NCBI GenBank assembly: GCA_034509735.1
Contig: JACGWO010000003.1
Span: forward strand, 9,052,001 to 9,116,000
Source: Sesamum alatum
Lineage: Eukaryota > Streptophyta > Magnoliopsida > Lamiales > Pedaliaceae
Reading direction: 5' to 3'
DNA: 64,000 bases
The translations under genes and the position numbers were made by a program. A model generated the notes under the pieces. That model did not search any database. It was not told where the DNA came from and saw only the letters and a list, made by a program, of their open reading frames with translations. Of this stretch, positions 59,030 to 64,000 are shown piece after piece. How positions within the stretch are numbered: the stretch's first letter is position 1; each line of letters starts with the position of its first letter.

Positions 59030-62020
59030 TTGTGTACACCTGCAGTACTTAGTGGACTTCAGACCATTGCGTGTTAATAGTGGCTTCTCAACAACTTGTA
59101 ACAACCCAAACCCGAGTTTTTCGATTTGACAATTTCCTGGGTAAGAATGACAGGTTTAAAGAGGCGATCCATAGTGTCTAGAGACATGAAATTTATGGTA
59201 TCCTAATGTTTTCGGTTACACAAAAACCTAAGCAGCTTAAAGCTATCTTTAAGGGGATGTGATGCAGCAAAGGCGATCTCTCATTTAATGTCTCTCAAGC
59301 AGCTGAATTCCTTGCAACGGCGCAGTCGTTGCTCCATTCCTTCCTGCGAGTCAGCCAGCTGCAAGATCTAGAAAAGCTAAGTTGTGCAGTGTATGTTCGG
59401 CTCGTGCAACAGGAACAGGAAATGATCCAACAATAGGCTAAGGTCTAGTGGTTGAAAGACGAGGACAGTTGCACCAGGCTATTCTTTCACAAGGTGGCAA
59501 CCTGGAAAGCAACACAGAAGATTTATCAAATCCACACAGCGGTTGGTAGACTCCTCCAGGAACAAGGGCACATTGAGGCAGAGATTTTCGACTGGTATAA
59601 AAACCTGCTCGGGGGTAGCAGACAAGCAAGGGAGGTTTCATTGGAAAACCTATCTAGCCATGTGAAATTCAAGGTAGGCGATGTTGAGGCTCCAAACATG
59701 ATTCGGCCGGTAACGGACAATGAAGTGAAGGAGGTTCTCTCTGATATGGAGGATGAGAAATCGCCTGGACCCGATGGATTCACGGCATACCTTTTCAAGA
59801 ATGCATCGCCGGTTATTAGGATTGAAGTAGCTGCGACAATTAAGCAATTTTTCTTCATAAGGAAACTACTGAAATAGGTCAATACGATGCTCTTAACACT
59901 CATTCCTAAGATGCAATCTCTGCAAACAATTGGAGATTTGTGCCCAATTGCGTGTTGTAATGTGTTGTATAAGATAATCTCTGAAATTCTAGTTAACCGA
60001 ATGAAGGGCGCCGTTGATACCTTGGTGGATGCTAGTCAAAACGCCTTTGTCCCTGGCCGGCGTGTTAGCGATAACATTCTGCTAGCCCAAGAACTACAGC
60101 ATGGGTATAATTAGAGGGCACTATCGACGAAATGCATGGTCAAAGTCGACATTCGCAAAGCTTATGACACGGTGGACTGGGACTTCCATTTCACGATCCT
60201 CAGGCTGTTTGTGTTCCACCAGATATTTGTAGCATAGGCTGTTGAGTGTGTAACATCTTCCACATACTCTATCAGTATTAACAGCGGACCTCAGGGCTAC
60301 TTTGTAAGGCCGAGGGGGCTTAGACAAGGGGATCCAATGTCCCCCTACTTATTCGTGTTGGTTATTAAGGTCTTGCATTTAACTTTGAAGCGGAAGATTG
60401 CCTTGAACCCAAGCTTCCAACACCACCGAAAGTGTAAGAAGGTCGACTTGTTCTTGTTAAGCCTTGGCGACAACCTCCTTATGTTTTGCAGGGCCTACAA
60501 GAACTCCGTGTGCCCTTTGAGGGACTGCTTCCAAAGCTTTGCTACTGAATTAGGCTTGCAAGCGAGTGCCGAGAAGTGGCTGTTGTTTTTGCCTAAGTCG
60601 GTGCCTGGAATGGTGGGGCAGCTCTAGGGCGTTTTCGATTTTCCTATTGGTGCGCTACCTATTAAGTATTTGGGGGTTCCACTTAGCTATTAGAAGCTTA
60701 CCAAATCTGATTTTCGGCCCTTGCTTGAGAAGATGGAGAGAAAAGTGGCTGCATGGGGATCACACCAACTCTCTTTAGCCCATAGGCTTAAGTTGATTAA
60801 ATCTAGCCACCTATCACAACTATTGGTCATCAGTGTTCTTGCTGTCGAAAGAGGTCATGGTGGAGATCGAGAAGTGGCTTAAAAGGTTCCTTTAGTCAAG
60901 TACACATCACATGTGCAAGGCTAAAATATCGTGGAATCAAATTAGCATGCCTATCTACGCATGGGGCTTGGACTTACTAGTGTGCAAGCGGTCAACAAGG
61001 GATTAACCCTCAAGCACTTGTGGGAGCTTATCAGTAATAAGCATGGTTTGGTATGGGTCCAACAGATTAGAGATTATAGGCTCTAGCAAAAACCTATCTG
61101 GACTGTAAGGGAGTCGGTCGGGTCATGGAGTTGAAGGAAAATGGTTAAACTAAGGATGGCACTCATCCCAGCTATAGAGTATAGAGTGGGGGAATGGTCT
61201 GAACACATGGCTATGGCAAGACCCATGGCACCCGTTTGGGGTTTTGCAGCATGTCTCCGCTCCAGTTACACAAATAACGGGCCTCCCGCTAGACAACAAG
61301 GTAGTTGCGGTTCTTGAAGGGGAGCGTTGGTGCTAGCCCCGTGCAACAGCATTGGAAATTTAGCAGATAGTGGCCCAGCTCCCTGAGGTGCAGGTGGGGA
61401 TAGATGTTGTACTATAGAGGAACTCCTGAGCGCTTATACTGCAGCTGATGCGGTGAAATTGTTCATATCCGATCACCCAAAGGTAGTGTGGCACACACTA
61501 ATGACTGAGCCACTGTGGTTCCCCCCTAACTGCTTTATACTGTGGTTGGTGATCCACGAGAGATTATCAAATGATGCGCAACAACAAGAACCTACCTTCA
61601 TTTGTTCTTCGAATGCGCCTAGACAGCCACTTCTGTGTCATTGATTAATAGGAAACTCATATGGAAGATGCCTTACCGGCACTGGAGTGCTTGCGTTCAG
61701 TGGGTGTCCGCTAAGTGGAGAGGCAAGCACCTTTTGAATGCGGCAAACCAAGTTGCCCTTGCTTCATTAATCTACCACATTTGGCAGTAACAAAATTTCC
61801 AAAAATTTTGCAGGGCTAGTAGGGACCCTAATGTACTCGTGCAACTTATTATTGAACAAATCCAGTAGAAGCTTGTAGAGGATTTTAGGCGAAATCTCCT
61901 CCAAGTGCATGCAATGTTAGCTTATCGAGAATTGCTTGGTAGTGAGTTTGATTTTTGGAACCTGTTGTACTCCTCTTTTACGTTTGTGAAATTAATCATC
62001 CCCCCACCCCCCAAAAAAAA
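59030..62020 (+). pseudogene. L1-type LINE, RT and C-terminal part of ORF2
   Basis: Continues the LINE from 49,542. A long open piece (59,452-59,874) covers the region before and into RT: DEDSCTRLFFHKVA, VTDNEVKEVLSDMEDEKSPG, PDGFTAYLF. Further RT blocks: LIPKMQSLQTIGDLCPIACC, ASQNAFVPGRRVSDNILLAQ, KVDIRKAYDTVDWDF and RGLRQGDPMSPYLFVL (about 60,310-60,360). The catalytic FADD block reads LGDNLLMFC (about 60,463-60,490), so it is mutated. A zf-RVT-like end (VWHTLMTEPLWFPPNCFILWLVIHERL) lies at 61,480-61,565. The LINE ends near a C-rich stretch and an A10 run at 62,013-62,022. Many stops; dead. Confidence 0.92.
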
Positions 62021-62022
62021 AA

Positions 62023-62372
62023 GAAGTTAAGTTCTTTTTTCTTTTTAAATTAATAATTATATTATTATTTTATTAAATTAAGTAATACATCAATTTAATT
62101 TATACATCAATATAATTAAAAATTACTAGTCCATTCTTTGCGTTGGATTTTTCTGTAACATTCACCGCAGATTGTCGTTTTATTGAAGTGAGATTTCAGA
62201 TCTTTTCATAATTATTTTGTGATACTTTTATTTTTTTGGTATAATATTTTGTGATACTTTTTTCATTGTTAAGATGATAGAAAATTAAAATCTAGTGAAT
62301 ATTATAATTAATCATTTGAAACTTTGAACTCCACATATTTCCTCTACGTGTAAGTCCAAGTCCAATTCTAAC
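62023..62372. other. AT-rich sequence without recognisable feature
   Basis: Low-complexity A/T-rich DNA following the LINE tail, with ATTATTATT stretches near 62,050. No open frame of note, no match to the elements to the left. Confidence 0.6.
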
Positions 62373-62498
62373 TTGATCTAAGGAAATAATTAAGGGTAAA
62401 TTGCGTGGACACGAACTGAGATAAGCTTGATTACATTGATCTAAGGAAATAATTAAGGGTAAATTGCGTGGACACGAACTGAGATAAGCTTAATTACA
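62373..62498 (+). repeat. 63-bp tandem duplication
   Basis: Two adjacent copies of a 63-base unit beginning TTGATCTAAGGAAATAATTA (62,373-62,435 and 62,436-62,498). They differ at only one base, CTTGATTACA versus CTTAATTACA, so the duplication is recent. Confidence 0.96.
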
Positions 62499-62714
62499 TA
62501 AACACTCGTTATTGTTTTAAAAATTATAAATACATTTCTTAAAATTGTTTTGTAATTTATATGGGTAGCATAAATATATTTTTGGTTCTATAATTATGAT
62601 ATTTTGGCATTTTTATCCTTTATCTTTCTAGGGTTCAAACACAACAAAAAAACAGAATATTAGCGATAAAAAAAAATCAATTAACAATTTTAATATTATT
62701 ACTAATTGTATATA

Positions 62715-63015
62715 TTTAGTGACAAGAATATTTATTTTGTCACAATAATGAATTTTATGATTTTAATAATTATTATTATTTTGTAAAAAAATATTATTAG
62801 CAAGAATTAGTGACATAAAAATGTGCACAAAATTATAACTACAGTGACAACGAATAATACTTGTTGCTATATTGTATTGTCACTATACATGATGTGTCAC
62901 TTGGAATTAGTGACAACTTTATACATAATTTTTAGCACAAATAACTATATAGTGACAAGATACAATTATTGTCACTTAATATATATTTTTTCTGACAACT
63001 TTAATATTGTCACTT
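62715..63015. repeat. cluster of GTGACAA / TTGTCAC motifs
   Basis: About ten copies of GTGACA(A) or its reverse complement in 300 bases, for example at 62,719, 62,809, 62,843, 62,909 and 62,952 on plus and about 62,738, 62,876, 62,895, 62,969 and 63,007 on minus. Surroundings are AT-rich. The pattern resembles subterminal motif arrays of DNA transposons, but I find no transposase, no clear terminal repeats and no target duplication. Confidence 0.55.
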
Positions 63016-64000
63016 GATATTTTGTCATTAATATCATATTTTCTTTTAATGAAAATAGTTCTGTAATTTTCTGTCCTTCCGATGCCAGATTTTGCAAAAG
63101 TTATCGGAATAAATCATGTACACATCGCAATTTGGCATTTTTAACTTTATCTTTTAAGGGGTTGCAAAAGAGCCATATAACTTTATGATATTTTGCAATT
63201 CGGTCCTTCTGGTGTGTGATTTTTCAAAAATAATCGGAATAAATTATGTGCAATATCATTTTTTTTTTAAATATTTTCGTACATGTTGGCAAAAGTGAAC
63301 CAATCGAAACAAAAGTTCCAATTTAGATTAACCATGTGAGGAGCACATGAAATATTAATTCCGGTGATTTTTTCAAAATCAGACACCAAAAAAACCAAAA
63401 TTGTTGAATGTTAAAAAGATACAAGACTCTTTCCAATCTTAAAAAGATAAAGAATAAGAAGGCTAAAGTGTCAAAATGATACCCCAACTATACCTCTTTT
63501 TCACCTTTGGTACCCCATGTTTACAAGTCATTAGGCTTGGTACCCAAAGTTTTCATTTTCCATCCACATGAGTACCCCCGTTAGGTTGACTGTTAAATTG
63601 GTCAACCCAATTGTGGAGAGAAAATCGGGTGATTTTTTGTCTATTTAGGGGCAAGTTTGGTTGTCATTTTATACATCACAAAAAGTAGACTTGCAATAGT
63701 GGAATTGAGAAAATTTTGACAAAAAATGAGAGGGATGACCAGAACAATTTCAATCTTACTCAAATTCGAATGCGTGTTCGTCTAATCAGAACATTTATGT
63801 GAAAAAATTATATTGTGAGTGTAGAATTAAGCTACCATTGAAGATTTTCTGAACCAAAATAAATTCGGGAAAAATATTTTGAGCATATCCTACTGGATAA
63901 ATTTATTTTTTGTTCTTATTTATTTTGTTGTTATTATGTACCATTAATTTTTTCTTTTATTTTTTCATTTACAAAAAAGGGAATATTTTGGAGTTTTTAG
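63016..64000. other. AT-rich non-coding sequence, no gene
   Basis: No credible coding region on either strand. Contains a weak pair of diverged blocks about 130 bases apart (63,071-63,125 and 63,201-63,255, sharing GTCCTTC and ATCGGAATAAAT). Sequence around 63,480-63,600 (GTACCCC, TTGGTACCC blocks) looks like an old dispersed repeat, but I cannot name it. Confidence 0.5.

Noticed and set aside
59030..62020. Functional host gene for a reverse transcriptase-like protein
   Set aside because: Stops in the frame, mutated catalytic motif and the typical L1 order with an A-rich end point to a dead LINE.
48966..62038. Possible LINE target duplication AGTTCTTTT on both sides of the L1
   Set aside because: The nine bases match, but sequence left of it is B LTR and right of it is unrelated AT-rich DNA, so the target does not resume. 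Probably chance in T-rich sequence.

Overview
The window is a transposon graveyard from a flowering-plant nuclear genome, probably a eudicot. I see no host gene, rRNA, tRNA gene, CRISPR or bacterial feature. Almost all of 1-62,020 can be assigned to degenerate Ty1/copia LTR retrotransposons plus one L1-type LINE. Evidence for copia is the domain order gag - protease - integrase - reverse transcriptase - RNase H, a YVDD motif, primer sites complementary to initiator tRNA-Met (TGGTATCAGAGCC), purine tracts (AAGTGGGAGA), TG...CA LTR ends and 5-bp target duplications. I call the LTR groups A (about 2.23 kb, starts TGTTGGAATAGG), B (about 1.95 kb, starts TGTTAGAATAGG), C (one 0.5-kb fragment) and D (about 2.2 kb). 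They share short conserved blocks and closely related coding regions.

Layout. 1-6,006: 3' end of an A element (RT, RNase H, 3' LTR), with a solo A LTR inside that LTR (TSD TCTAG). 6,007-10,654: gag, long leader and 5' LTR of a minus-strand B element cut by the A element. 10,655-22,642: a scrambled chain of fragments joined by deletions, several with 3-bp microhomology, and interrupted by further B LTRs (a solo one with TSD AATAA). 22,643-43,617: a full B element (TSD CGTCT) sitting in a group D LTR; its pol is interrupted by a complete A element at 29,175-39,819 (TSD GGAAC). 43,623-48,975: D remnants, then a large inverted repeat (arms about 1.17 kb, 70-base loop) made of B LTR plus gag, with a solo A LTR (TSD AGAGA) in its left arm. 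48,976-62,020: an L1 LINE split by a 9.5-kb minus-strand D element (TSD TAATA). 62,021-64,000: AT-rich sequence without a gene, holding small repeats.

No element here is coding-competent: all show stops, frameshifts or deletions. The order of nesting (L1 before D; D LTR before B before A) follows directly from the target duplications. Points most worth checking are the large inverted repeat, which could be transcribed into a hairpin RNA against B elements; the CpG-rich islands in the unusually long copia leaders; and an error-like stretch at about 30.17-39.2 kb that looks like a low-quality assembly patch.
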